DNA of 37,258 nucleotides from Nocardiaceae bacterium (GCA_021372355.1 JAJFUQ010000182.1:1-37258), one strand, 5' to 3'. Counted from the stretch's first letter, positions 8,943-16,978 are shown. The notes: generated by a model from the sequence alone, not told the origin. Program-made: numbers and translations.

Positions 8943-9203
8943 ATGGCTTATGTCATCGCACCACCGTGCGTCGCGGACTACTCGTGCGTCGAGGTCTGCC
9001 CCGCGGATTGCATCGAACCGCGGCCCGACGATCCGGGGTTCGACACCGCGGAGCAGCTCTTCATCGACCCGGCGCGGTGCATCGACTGCGAGGCCTGCGT
9101 CAGCGCCTGCCCGGTCGGGGCCATCTACAGCGAGTCCCGACTGCCGGAAAAATGGAGCGAGTACGTCACGATCAACGCGGACCACTTTGCGGGTGTGCGA
9201 TGA
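8943..9203 (+). CDS. 7Fe/8Fe ferredoxin
   Basis: 86 residues with two cluster motifs. The first is Cys9, Cys15, Cys19-Pro, Cys23 (CVADYSCVEVCPADC). The second is Cys46, Cys49, Cys52, Cys56-Pro (CIDCEACVSACP). The first motif has C-x5-C where FdxA-type 7Fe ferredoxins have C-x7-C, so I cannot say whether the first cluster is 3Fe-4S or 4Fe-4S. It carries electrons, presumably between the molybdo-enzyme 2 nt upstream and the NADP reductase that overlaps its stop codon by 4 nt (ATGA). In mycobacterial FprB, as I recall, a ferredoxin like this is fused to the reductase; here they are separate chains. Confidence 0.93.
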   Translation: MAYVIAPPCVADYSCVEVCPADCIEPRPDDPGFDTAEQLFIDPARCIDCEACVSACPVGAIYSESRLPEKWSEYVTINADHFAGVR

Positions 9204-10489
9204 ACGCTCCGCTGAGAGTCGCCATCGTCGGCGCCGGACCGGCTGGCCTGTACGCGGCGTCGCACCTGCTCGAAGGCCCCGGCGGCACGTACCTGAACGG
9301 GCAGCTCCACTACCTTGTGCACCGGCCCGTCGAAGTCGACGTCTTCGACCGGCTGGTGACCCCGTGGGGGCTCGTGCGCCACGGCGTCGCGCCGGATCAT
9401 CCGGAGAAGAAGCTGGTCCACACCGTTTTCGACGCGCTGCATCACCGCCCTTGGTTCCGGTACTACGGCAACGTCGAGGTCTGGCGGGACATCCAGCCGG
9501 CCGAACTCAGCAGCTGGTACGACGCGGTGATCTACGCGGTCGGCGCCTCGGGCGACAACCGGCTGGGCATCGCCGGCGAGGATCTGCCCGGCTCTTGGTC
9601 AGCCCGCGAGTTCGTGGCGTGGTACAACGGCCACCCGGAATATCGGAACGCGGACTTTCGGCTCGACCACAAGCGTGCGGTCGTCATCGGGAACGGCAAT
9701 GTCGCGCTGGATGTCGCCCGAATCCTCACGCTGCCGATCGCCGACCTCGAACGCACGGACATCGCGCCACACGCGCTCGCCACACTCCGGAACAGTGCGG
9801 TTCGGGAGGTCGTCCTGCTGGGTCGGCGCGGGCCCGAGCACGCGGCATTCAGCAACCCCGAACTCGAAGAACTAGGCGACCTGCCCGGCGTCGACCTCGT
9901 GGTCGACAGGGCGGACGTACCCGAAGCCGCGACGCGAAAGCTCGCCACGCTGCGCCGGTTCGCCGAACGACCGCTCCACGGCCATGATCGTCGAATTGTC
10001 TTGCGATTCGATACTTCTCCACTTGAGATCAGGGGTCGCGAGCGAGTGGAGAGCGTGCAGGTCACGGGTGGGGACGTGCTCGACACCGGCCTGGTCCTTC
10101 GCTCGATCGGCTACTTCGGGCTGCCGATCGACGGGATCCCGTTCGATACTTCCCGTGGCGTGATCCCGAATGAGGACGGCCGGGTCGTCGGCCTGGACAG
10201 GACCTACGTCACCGGCTGGATCAAGCGCGGTCCCCGCGGCATCATCGGAACGAACAAGAAGTGCGCGCGCGACACCGTGCGAACGCTTCTGGCCGATGCG
10301 TCGACGACGGCCACCAGCCTTCCGGCGATGGAGGTAGAACGCCGCGTCCGAGAACGCCGTCCGGACTTTGTGAACGCCGTAGGCTGGCTTCGCCTCGACG
10401 ATCACGAACGTCGCCTCGGCCGGCTCGCCCACCAGCCCCGACAGAAGGTGTGCGACCCAGCTGAGCAGCTCAGCCTGGCTAACGGATGA
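9200..10489 (+). CDS. Ferredoxin-NADP reductase, adrenodoxin-reductase type (FprA/FprB-like)
   Basis: 429-residue flavoprotein. The FAD-binding GAGPAG lies at residues 11-16, followed by the adrenodoxin-reductase signature GLVRHGVAPDHP. The NADP-binding segment is VVIGNGNVALDVARIL. The family motif VTGWIKRGPRGIIGTNK is present near 345. It moves electrons between NADP(H) and the ferredoxin encoded just upstream. The ATG at 9200 overlaps the ferredoxin stop (ATGA), which implies translational coupling. Length is close to mycobacterial FprA. Last gene of the TetR - molybdo-enzyme - ferredoxin - reductase operon. Confidence 0.93.
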   Translation: MNAPLRVAIVGAGPAGLYAASHLLEGPGGTYLNGQLHYLVHRPVEVDVFDRLVTPWGLVRHGVAPDHPEKKLVHTVFDALHHRPWFRYYGNVEVWRDIQPAELSSWYDAVIYAVGASGDNRLGIAGEDLPGSWSAREFVAWYNGHPEYRNADFRLDHKRAVVIGNGNVALDVARILTLPIADLERTDIAPHALATLRNSAVREVVLLGRRGPEHAAFSNPELEELGDLPGVDLVVDRADVPEAATRKLATLRRFAERPLHGHDRRIVLRFDTSPLEIRGRERVESVQVTGGDVLDTGLVLRSIGYFGLPIDGIPFDTSRGVIPNEDGRVVGLDRTYVTGWIKRGPRGIIGTNKKCARDTVRTLLADASTTATSLPAMEVERRVRERRPDFVNAVGWLRLDDHERRLGRLAHQPRQKVCDPAEQLSLANG

Positions 10490-10490
10490 G

Positions 10491-10517
10491 CGCTGCGCCG
10501 ATACCATGGCTGCAGCG
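10491..10517 (+). promoter_or_regulatory. Candidate promoter/operator of the second TetR gene
   Basis: CGCTGC (10491-10496) and GCAGCG (10512-10517) form a 6-bp inverted repeat with a 15-nt spacer. The spacer holds TACCAT (10502-10507), a plausible -10. A TetR dimer binding here would cover the start of transcription, which fits autoregulation. Weak evidence. Confidence 0.3.
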
Positions 10518-10544
10518 TGAGAACCGGAGCGAAAGGAGGTGCCG

Positions 10545-11156
10545 ATGACCGAGGTCGAACAAGAACCACGCTGGCGCCGCCTGGGACCGGACACACGTCG
10601 GAACGAAATCATGTCCGCCGCCATTCGACTGTTCGGCGAACGTCGGTACGGCGACGTCTCGATCGCCGAGATCGCGAACGAGGCCGGCGTCGCCCGGGCG
10701 CTCGTGAATCACTACTGCGGCACCAAACGCGAGCTGTACCTGAAGGTCGTGCGCCTCATGGTCACGCCTCCCCGTGTCGAGGAGTTCGAGATCCCGGTCG
10801 GCGGTTCGCTCGACGAGCGCCTGGATCTGGCGGTCGAGTGGCTGCTGACCGTCATCGAGGGCTACGGCGTGACGTGGGTCCGGATCACGGGCGCCGAGGG
10901 CGTCGGCGCCGACCCCGAGGTCCAGAAGGTCATCGACGACGCCGACCATCGCACTGCTGATCTCGTTCTCGATGCCGTCGGATATTCGGGAACGGCCACG
11001 CAGCGTCAGCAGGCGCACATTGCCGTCGTGTGCTTCGGGTCGATGGTCAAGGCCGTGGCTCGTGAGTGGATCGAGCGAAAATCGATCTCGCGAACCCAGG
11101 CACACGCGATGTTGTCGACGACGCTCCGGGCGCTGCTGCACAATCCTGGCGAGTAG
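10545..11156 (+). CDS. TetR-family regulator (copy 2)
   Basis: 203 residues with a TetR helix-turn-helix at about 15-65 (RRNEIMSAAIRLFGER; SIAEIANEAGVARALVNHYC). It is clearly a paralogue of the regulator at 6105-6770, with similarity through the ligand-binding part too (VTPP, YG-TWV, GAEG, LVLDAV, AHIAV-CFG, AREWI). The ATG at 10545 has AAAGGAGG at 10532-10539 with 5-nt spacing; a GTG at 10539 lies inside that site and is unlikely. It has its own candidate promoter at 10491-10517. Ligand unknown. With near-identical recognition helices the two copies could share operators. Confidence 0.9.
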   Translation: MTEVEQEPRWRRLGPDTRRNEIMSAAIRLFGERRYGDVSIAEIANEAGVARALVNHYCGTKRELYLKVVRLMVTPPRVEEFEIPVGGSLDERLDLAVEWLLTVIEGYGVTWVRITGAEGVGADPEVQKVIDDADHRTADLVLDAVGYSGTATQRQQAHIAVVCFGSMVKAVAREWIERKSISRTQAHAMLSTTLRALLHNPGE

Positions 11157-11172
11157 CGGGGTCCTGCCCACC

Positions 11173-11178
11173 TACCAT
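11173..11178 (+). promoter_or_regulatory. -10-like box of a leaderless start (EthD-like gene)
   Basis: TACCAT, then exactly 6 nt, then GTG at 11185, with no Shine-Dalgarno. Confidence 0.45.
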
Positions 11179-11184
11179 GACAGC

Positions 11185-11493
11185 GTGGTCAGGTTCCTTG
11201 TCATGTACCAACAGCCGACCGATGTCGACGCGTTCGAACAGCATTACCGGGACGTCCATATCCCGCTGGCGAAAGCCTTACCCGGACTCCGCCGATACGC
11301 GGTGAGCCGGAATGTCCGGCCGGTCCGCGGCGAGGCCTCGTTCTATCTGGTCGCCGAACTCGAGTGGGACGACATGGAATCCCTGCGGCGCGACTTCGCC
11401 TCACCAGAGGGCCGGGCGACCGCAGCAGACGTCGAAACGCTCGCACAGTGGAGCGTCGTCCAGAGCATGATCTACAGCCCCGAAAACGTCTGA
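11185..11493 (+). CDS. EthD-family dimeric alpha/beta-barrel protein
   Basis: 102 residues beginning VRFLVMYQQPTDVDAFEQHY, followed by HIPLAKALPGLRRYAVSRN. This is the standard EthD pattern (small ferredoxin-like barrel proteins that accompany ring-cleaving or ether-degrading oxidations; true activity often unknown). The GTG start is chosen because it gives the complete first beta-strand and because a TACCAT box sits 6 nt upstream; ATG at 11203 would cut the strand. It follows the second TetR by 28 nt. Its 3' end overlaps the convergent lipoprotein gene by 22 nt. Confidence 0.8.
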   Translation: MVRFLVMYQQPTDVDAFEQHYRDVHIPLAKALPGLRRYAVSRNVRPVRGEASFYLVAELEWDDMESLRRDFASPEGRATAADVETLAQWSVVQSMIYSPENV

Positions 11494-12314
11494 CTCTTCG
11501 TCGTCGTCGGGACGGCGCCGCCGATGCACAACGTCCCATCAGTGCAGTTACTCGGGTTGAACGGCGTCGTCATGCAGCTCCCCGGGGTGGCACACAGGTT
11601 CTCCGACAACGTCGACTGACAGTTTCCCGGCGTTGCGCAGGAATCCTGTTGTGGAGTTGTTGTCGACGGGACCGTCGTCACCGGGGCCTGGACCAGCGGC
11701 TCCTGCACGGACAGCTGCGGGGCGGGACGCTCCGCGGCAGCGGGCGGCGTCGTGACCGGAGCCGAGCGAGTGGTCGTGGGCGGTGTCAGTCCGCCGCCCG
11801 CATTGTCGACGCCCGAGATCGAGTCGAGTCGCCACTGCGCGCCCGTCAGCTTCACCACGACCTCTTCGAGCGTGAAGGTGAACGTGTCCGTCGTACTGCC
11901 ATCCGGGCCCAACACGTTCTGAAAGACTTTGACCCGACGCGTCACCGAGTTGTCCGTGTCCTCCGGCGCGGCGGCCGGGTGGCTCTTCCCGACATAGACA
12001 TCAGCGGTGATCTTGTCGCCGTTCTTCTTCCATTTCTGCCAGTCCGCCACGCTGTCCTGTGAAACCTTCTGAAGCGCGGCGTTGGCCTTGTCGGAAAGGA
12101 ACGGCTCGGCACGGCTGAACGCCGCACCCGGACCGGAATCGACGGTCGGGTTCCACGTGAACATCGTGTCGATGGCCACCGTCATGATCTGCTCAGCCGC
12201 CGCCGGCAGCGGTTCATCGCCGGACCTGCCGCTGCAGGCTGCGGCAAAGAACGCCAAGACGGAGAACCAGACAAGGCGGCGGACGAAAGGCCGGTGCGAT
12301 CGAACCAGTGCCAT
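11472..12314 (-). CDS. Lipoprotein with NTF2-like body and Thr/Cys-rich tail
   Basis: 280 residues. Signal peptide with basic head and lipobox-like AAAC, lipidated Cys27. Residues about 40-170 look like a secreted NTF2/Mce-associated-type domain (FTWNPTVDSGPG; KNGDKITADVYVGKSHP; ending GAQWRLDSISGVD). From about 180 the chain becomes Pro/Thr-rich and ends in a tail with repeated Cys pairs: CATPGNC, CATPGSC, CTDGTLC. This suggests an extended wall-spanning segment with disulfide knots. Function not recognised. The ATG at 12314 has a TAAGGT box 8 nt upstream. Convergent with the EthD-like gene. Confidence 0.75.
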   Translation of the reverse strand: MALVRSHRPFVRRLVWFSVLAFFAAACSGRSGDEPLPAAAEQIMTVAIDTMFTWNPTVDSGPGAAFSRAEPFLSDKANAALQKVSQDSVADWQKWKKNGDKITADVYVGKSHPAAAPEDTDNSVTRRVKVFQNVLGPDGSTTDTFTFTLEEVVVKLTGAQWRLDSISGVDNAGGGLTPPTTTRSAPVTTPPAAAERPAPQLSVQEPLVQAPVTTVPSTTTPQQDSCATPGNCQSTLSENLCATPGSCMTTPFNPSNCTDGTLCIGGAVPTTTKSQTFSGL

Positions 12315-12322
12315 ACGGCGTC

Positions 12323-12328
12323 ACCTTA
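12323..12328 (-). promoter_or_regulatory. -10-like box before the lipoprotein gene
   Basis: TAAGGT on the minus strand, 8 nt before ATG 12314, with no Shine-Dalgarno. Spacing is slightly longer than in the other candidate leaderless starts. Confidence 0.3.
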
Positions 12329-12368
12329 CGGCGCCCTACCAGAACGTCGCGTGGACGTTATGGCATTG

Positions 12369-12390
12369 CAGCCGAAAGGTTTTCCGGCTG
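12369..12390 (-). terminator. Hairpin downstream of the SDR gene
   Basis: CAGCCGAAA pairs with TTTCGGCTG (one bulged base) across a 3-nt loop. It is 20 nt beyond the SDR stop on the minus strand. No T-run. Confidence 0.4.
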
Positions 12391-12409
12391 GTGCACGTGC
12401 CGTCGTGAT

Positions 12410-13255
12410 CTAGTTCAATCCGCCCCGGATGCGCTCGAGGTACGCCAAGCGCCCGGCCGTGTCGCTCAACGGAATCGCCTTCTTCAGGCCCAGGATCGCC
12501 GATATGCGGTACTGCGCCGTCTCCGGCAGCAGCGAAATCGTCTTCAGTAGCGCGAAGCTGGTCCACGGCAGCACGTGCTGACCGTCGTTGCCGGTCGCCA
12601 CATCCGACACGATCGCCTTCGCGATGTCTTCGGGATCGAGCATGCCGACGTTCTGAATGAACTTGTTCGCATTGAGGCCCGAGATGAGCTCGGTCCGAGT
12701 AAACGGCGGACAGATCGTCGTGACCTTGACTCCGTGCGGAGCGAGTTCCTGGTTGAGGGCGGAACCCAGTCCGACGACGGCATGCTTGGTCGCGCAGTAC
12801 ACCGCGACGCCCGGCGTGGCGACGATGCCCGCAACTGAGGCGATGTTTACCAGGTGGCCGTGCCCGCGGGAAGCGAAGAGCTTGCCGCCGATCTTCGAAC
12901 CGAGGACCACACCACGAATGTTGATGTCGATCTGACGGTCCGACACCGCGTCAGATTCGTCGAGGAACGCGCCGGTCGGCATGATTCCGGCGTTATTGAC
13001 GAGAACGTCGAGCTTTCCGAGCTGAAGTTCGGCCTCCTCGACAAACACCTCGAACGAATCGCGCGACGTGACGTCGAGCGACAGCCCAAGCGCGCCGATC
13101 TCCTTGGCGGTCTTCTGAACGAGGTCGGTGTCGACGTCACCGATGGCAACCTTCGCGCCCGCGGCGATGAACGCCTCAGCGGTGGCGCGACCGATTCCGC
13201 GTGCCCCGCCGGTGATGGCAACAACCTTGCCGAAGAGATTGCGTGAATTTCCCAT
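12410..13255 (-). CDS. Short-chain dehydrogenase/reductase
   Basis: 281 residues of classical SDR. The nucleotide motif TGGARGIG is at 15-22. Asp40 at the end of the second strand (AIGDVD) points to NAD rather than NADP. NNAG is at 87-90 and the catalytic triad is Ser140, Tyr153 and Lys157 (YCATK). Substrate not predictable. The start is taken as ATG 13255 because it gives the usual short lead before the Rossmann strand; an upstream in-frame GTG (13306) would add 17 residues. It is divergent from the AraC regulator at 13346 with about 90 nt between, so that regulator may control it. Confidence 0.88.
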   Translation of the reverse strand: MGNSRNLFGKVVAITGGARGIGRATAEAFIAAGAKVAIGDVDTDLVQKTAKEIGALGLSLDVTSRDSFEVFVEEAELQLGKLDVLVNNAGIMPTGAFLDESDAVSDRQIDINIRGVVLGSKIGGKLFASRGHGHLVNIASVAGIVATPGVAVYCATKHAVVGLGSALNQELAPHGVKVTTICPPFTRTELISGLNANKFIQNVGMLDPEDIAKAIVSDVATGNDGQHVLPWTSFALLKTISLLPETAQYRISAILGLKKAIPLSDTAGRLAYLERIRGGLN

Positions 13256-13333
13256 GCTTCGATCAGACCAAGCACGGCGCGACTGCCGATAGAAAGGATC
13301 GGCCACCGCATTACGAATTTCGGCCAGCTTGGC

Positions 13334-13339
13334 TACCGT
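13334..13339 (+). promoter_or_regulatory. -10-like box of a leaderless start (AraC-family gene)
   Basis: TACCGT, then exactly 6 nt, then ATG at 13346, with no Shine-Dalgarno. Confidence 0.45.
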
Positions 13340-13345
13340 GAACCG

Positions 13346-14362
13346 ATGGATCGCAAGTGGGACCTCCCCCGATCAGCGGCCAGCGCGGCGGTACTGATCG
13401 AACTCGGACGTGATTACGGAGTCCCCACGGATCAACTCCTCGCCGGCACCGGGATCGCGGTGGAGCTGTTGCGCGACCCCACCGGCGAGATCTCTGCGGC
13501 ACAGGAGATCGAGCTCGCGAAGAACCTCGTCACCGCCCTCGGGCAGGTACCCGGACTGGGCCTCCGCGCCGGCCTCAAGTATCAGATCTCGACTCATGGT
13601 CTGTGGGGATTCGCCCTGACCACCAGTCCGACCGTCCGCGACGCCCTCACGATCATCGCGGCCTACCCCGAGTTGAGCTACTCGTTCTCCCGCATCACTG
13701 TCGAGAGTGGCCCCGATTCCGTAGCGCTCGTCTTCGACGACCACGACGTTCCGGCGGAGATCCGCTTGTTCAACAGCGAACGCGATTGGGGAATCCTGGT
13801 GAACCTCGCGCGCGCCTACCTTCCCGCCGCGATACCGGTTTCGAACGTCTCGGTGACCTGGCAGGCACCGCCGCATGCACACCTGTACCCCGAACTCCTC
13901 GGGGTCTCGCCCCGATTCGGCTCGCCCCGCGACGAACTCTCCGTATCCAGTGCGCTCGTCGATCTGCCCATGCCCCAGGCGAACCCCGAGGTCGCAGCGG
14001 TGTTCACCGCGCAGGCGGCTCAATTGCTCAACCGGCGACGCGAACGTCTTGGCACCGCCGGCGCAGTACGGAACGAGCTCCTGCGAACGCGACGCTTCAC
14101 AACGGACCAGGACGAGGTAGCCCGGTCACTGAACATCAGTGTTCGAACTCTTCGGCGCCGTCTTGCCGACGAGGGCACGTCGTACCGGGAGATCGTCGCG
14201 GAAACTGCACGGCTTCTCGCCGAAGAGCTCCTGACATCCGGCCTGACAGTTTCCGACGTCGCACATCGCCTCGGATACTCGGGTGCTCCGGCATTCACCG
14301 ATGCATTCCGAAGTTGGAACAACCTGACCCCAGGCGCATTCGCGCGACAAGCCCGCGCCTGA
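13346..14362 (+). CDS. AraC-family transcriptional regulator
   Basis: 338 residues. The N-terminal about 200 residues match the arabinose-binding-like domain of OruR/ArgR-type AraC regulators (HGLWGFALTTSPTVRDAL). The C-terminal AraC helix-turn-helix pair covers about 240-335 (EVARSLNISVRTLRRRLADE; VSDVAHRLGYSGAPAFTDAF; final LTPGAFARQ). It is divergent from the SDR gene, the typical arrangement for a regulator and its target in this subfamily. The start appears leaderless (TACCGT box 6 nt upstream). A strong bidirectional hairpin follows the stop. Confidence 0.9.
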   Translation: MDRKWDLPRSAASAAVLIELGRDYGVPTDQLLAGTGIAVELLRDPTGEISAAQEIELAKNLVTALGQVPGLGLRAGLKYQISTHGLWGFALTTSPTVRDALTIIAAYPELSYSFSRITVESGPDSVALVFDDHDVPAEIRLFNSERDWGILVNLARAYLPAAIPVSNVSVTWQAPPHAHLYPELLGVSPRFGSPRDELSVSSALVDLPMPQANPEVAAVFTAQAAQLLNRRRERLGTAGAVRNELLRTRRFTTDQDEVARSLNISVRTLRRRLADEGTSYREIVAETARLLAEELLTSGLTVSDVAHRLGYSGAPAFTDAFRSWNNLTPGAFARQARA

Positions 14363-14366
14363 ACGA

Positions 14367-14403
14367 AGAACGAGCCCGCTGCTGCTGGCAACGGGCTCGT
14401 TCT
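14367..14403. terminator. Bidirectional terminator hairpin
   Basis: AGAACGAGCCCG (14367-14378) pairs perfectly with CGGGCTCGTTCT (14392-14403) across a 13-nt loop. It lies between the convergent AraC gene (ends 14362) and the secreted-protein gene (ends 14415), so it can serve both. Confidence 0.75.
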
Positions 14404-14414
14404 GCGGGATTCTG

Positions 14415-14963
14415 TTATTCGTTGAAGCTCACGTGGACGTGGTCCATGTGGTTCGCGGTCGGCGATCCACGGTCTTCCATGGGCTGCCAGTCTCCACCGG
14501 GGTAGCGGATGCGCTGCTTGTAGATGACGTACTTGACGTTGAACTCCGCGCCGTGGGCGAGGATGAACTCCGCCAGAGCGTCACCGGCAACCTCATCGCT
14601 GATCATGCAGTCGATGGCGGTACCGGTGCCGTGGTCCTGGTCGCCCGCACGGAAACCACCGAAAGCGGTGACCTGCGGGAAGAGAACGCAGAGGGCCAGA
14701 TAGCCGTGCTTGGTGGTGGCAGTGATGCCGAGCTCGTCACCCGGGCCGTACTGGCAGACGGGCGGCGGCGGTGCGATCGGGAGCGGTGCAGCCTTGGGCA
14801 GCGGGAACTTCGGAGGTGCAACCGTCACGAAGCCGATGGACGCTGCGACACGTGCATGCGGGACTGCGGCCGGCTGAGCAGCCGCCGAGTTCGTGGTGGC
14901 CAGGAGAATACCCAGGGCTAGCGCAACCTGTCCCTGCATCCTTTTGAAGGGGAGCCGGTACAT
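14415..14963 (-). CDS. Secreted protein with ARB-07466/VldE-like C-terminal domain
   Basis: 182 residues with a signal peptide (MYRLPFKR head, Leu/Ala core, cleavage probably after AAAQ near residue 33), a Pro-rich segment (KFPLPKAAPLPIAPPPP) and a C-terminal domain. That domain has DHGTGTAIDCMI and ends NHMDHVHVSFN, with YPGGDWQPMEDRGSP between; these His/Asp patterns recall the ARB-07466-like domain of actinobacterial secreted proteins, itself similar to M15-type D,D-peptidases. A wall-related role is plausible but not shown. The start ATG 14963 is chosen for the best signal peptide; AAAGGA lies 12 nt upstream, rather far. Confidence 0.75.
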   Translation of the reverse strand: MYRLPFKRMQGQVALALGILLATTNSAAAQPAAVPHARVAASIGFVTVAPPKFPLPKAAPLPIAPPPPVCQYGPGDELGITATTKHGYLALCVLFPQVTAFGGFRAGDQDHGTGTAIDCMISDEVAGDALAEFILAHGAEFNVKYVIYKQRIRYPGGDWQPMEDRGSPTANHMDHVHVSFNE

Positions 14964-15352
14964 ATCGTGAGCCTGTCCTTTCTGGTCAATTACGAGAATC
15001 AACTTAAAGGACCCTGAATATTCAAAGCAAATATCTCTAAACAATAAACTTTCGCATACTTGACAAACTTTAGACATGCTCACCTGGGGATATGCACCCA
15101 TACCGCAAGCAGTGTGGCGAAGTAAAGTGCGACATCCGTCACGTTTGGCGGATTGCTCGACGGGGTAAATTGAGGCCTCGCTCACAGTCCGCGCGCACAT
15201 TCGGAGATTGTGCTAATCCTCGCGGCATTCATATCGAATTCAGATTGCGAAAGGATTGCGCTGGCAAAGGAATGGTCGAGGAAATGCGACTCAGCATGCA
15301 AAAGGCCGGGTCGGAGCGTCGCGCCAGCCGTCGGAGTGCAATTCTGGAGGGC
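14964..15352. other. Divergent intergenic region, AT-rich centre
   Basis: 389 nt between the secreted-protein gene and the chosen start of the acyl-CoA synthetase. About 14985-15085 is clearly more AT-rich than its surroundings. It contains TTGACA at 15060-15065 without a convincing -10 at the right distance, and the 7-bp direct repeat AAACTTT at 15046-15052 and 15065-15071 (19-nt period). In-frame ATGs at 15272, 15284 and 15296 could extend the synthetase upstream by up to 27 residues. No RNA gene or terminator seen. Confidence 0.4.
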
Positions 15353-16969
15353 ATGAAGCTCGCTGAAGCAACGAAGCGATCAGTTGACGAGCTGTACTAC
15401 GTGATGTTGTGCGCTCGGGCCGGTCTACTCAAGCCGATCCCGCCGCACCGCCTGGCCGCGATCGGCCTCGCAGTACAGAAGTTCGGCGGTGTCGGCGGGC
15501 TCGCCCAGCTCGCCGCAGCCCGCTATCCCAAGCGGCCGGCGCTGATCGACGAGCTCGGCTCCCTCACCTTCCACGAGCTCGATCAGCGCACGAATGCGCT
15601 GGCCAACGCCTGGCGGGCGAAGGGGCTCCGGTCTGGACAGAGCGTCGCGATCCTCGTTCGCAACCACCGCGGGTTCCACTATTCGGTATTCGCCGCCGCG
15701 AAATGTGGTGCGCGGATCGTCCTGCTCAACACCGACTTCGCCGGCCCGCAACTTCGTGAAGTCCTCGACCGCGAAGGTGCGGAAGTGCTCGTCTATGACG
15801 AGGAATACGCGCCCCTCCTCGGCGGGATCGAGCCCCGTTGCGGTGCATATCTCGCGTGGACGTCGAGCCCCGGACCGAACACTCTCGACGGCCTGATCGC
15901 GGCCCATCCGACGCGGTCGCCACGGTCTCCCCACAAGAAGGCGAAGATCGTTCTGCTGACCAGCGGAACGACGGGCACGCCGAAGGGCGCATCGCGCGGC
16001 GAGCCGCACTCGTTGTCCCCCATCGGCACCATCCTCAGCAAGGTTCCGTTCAAGACCGGCGAGATCACCGAGTGCCCGGCGCCGCTGTTCCACACCCTCG
16101 GATTCGCGCACGCACTTCTCGCCGTCGGGCTCGGTTCGACGCTTGTCATCCGCCGCCGCTTCGATCCGAAGGCGGTCATGGAGAGCCTCCGGACGAACGG
16201 CGCGACCGCCATGATCGCCGTTCCCGTGATGCTGCAGCGTCTCGTCGATTCCCTTCCGGATGAGCGTCAGCAAACGAAACTGCGCATCATCTTCGTCGCC
16301 GGCTCACAACTCGGCGCTCCCCTGTGTCAGCGCGTCACGCGGGTCTTCGGGCCGGTCATCTACAACCTGTACGGCTCGACCGAGGTCGCGTACGCGACGA
16401 TCGCCACGCCCGATGACCTGGCGTCCGAACCGGGCTGTGTCGGCAAACCGGTGCACAGCGCGGTGGTCAAGATCTTCGACGGAGACGGCAAAGAGGTAAC
16501 GACCGGCACAACCGGACGCATCTTCGTCGGCAACGACCTGCAGTTCGAGGGGTACACCGGCGGCGGCGACAAGCAACGCATCGCCGGTCTCATGTCCTCG
16601 GGCGACGTCGGCCACTTCGACTCGTCGGGTCGCCTCTTCATCGACGGTCGCGACGACGACATGATCATCAGCGGTGGTGAGAATGTCTTCCCCGGCGAGA
16701 TCGAGGAACTGCTCGCTGCGCATCCCGCTGTGCTCGAGGTCAGCGCGATCGGCATCGACGACGAGACGTACGGCCAGCGCTTGTGTGCGTTCATCGTGCG
16801 GCGCGACGGCGTGACGCTGTCCGAGGACGACGTCCGCGACTACGTCCGCGCGCACCTCGCCCGCTTCAAAGTGCCGCGAGACGTCGTGTTCGTCGATCTG
16901 CTTCCCCGAAACCCGACCGGCAAGGTTCTCAAGCGAGAACTGCGCGTGATCGCAGCCGGCCGGAAATAG
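15353..16969 (+). CDS. Acyl-CoA synthetase (FadD12-like AMP-forming ligase)
   Basis: 538 residues from this start, close to mycobacterial FadD12 as I recall it. It activates fatty acids to acyl-CoA through an acyl-AMP. Seen: phosphate-binding A3 motif LLTSGTTGTPKG (201-212), A5 YNLYGSTEVA, A7/A8 SGDVGHFDSSGRLFIDGRDD, GGENVFPGEIE, and A10 PRNPTGKVLKREL with the adenylation Lys. GGAGG at 15346-15350 is only 2 nt before this ATG, so in-frame ATGs at 15272, 15284 and 15296 remain possible. The stop codon TAG is also the first three bases of the -10-like box of the next gene. Confidence 0.88.
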   Translation: MKLAEATKRSVDELYYVMLCARAGLLKPIPPHRLAAIGLAVQKFGGVGGLAQLAAARYPKRPALIDELGSLTFHELDQRTNALANAWRAKGLRSGQSVAILVRNHRGFHYSVFAAAKCGARIVLLNTDFAGPQLREVLDREGAEVLVYDEEYAPLLGGIEPRCGAYLAWTSSPGPNTLDGLIAAHPTRSPRSPHKKAKIVLLTSGTTGTPKGASRGEPHSLSPIGTILSKVPFKTGEITECPAPLFHTLGFAHALLAVGLGSTLVIRRRFDPKAVMESLRTNGATAMIAVPVMLQRLVDSLPDERQQTKLRIIFVAGSQLGAPLCQRVTRVFGPVIYNLYGSTEVAYATIATPDDLASEPGCVGKPVHSAVVKIFDGDGKEVTTGTTGRIFVGNDLQFEGYTGGGDKQRIAGLMSSGDVGHFDSSGRLFIDGRDDDMIISGGENVFPGEIEELLAAHPAVLEVSAIGIDDETYGQRLCAFIVRRDGVTLSEDDVRDYVRAHLARFKVPRDVVFVDLLPRNPTGKVLKRELRVIAAGRK

Positions 16970-16972
16970 ACT
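16967..16972 (+). promoter_or_regulatory. -10-like box of a leaderless start overlapping the upstream stop codon
   Basis: TAGACT, then exactly 6 nt, then GTG at 16979. Its TAG is the stop codon of the acyl-CoA synthetase. Confidence 0.4.
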
Positions 16973-16978
16973 TCAAGC

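Noticed and set aside
10460..10474. GCTGAG-CAG-CTCAGC palindrome near the end of the reductase gene
   Set aside because: Lies wholly in coding sequence (the AEQLS codons), so a regulatory role is not supported.
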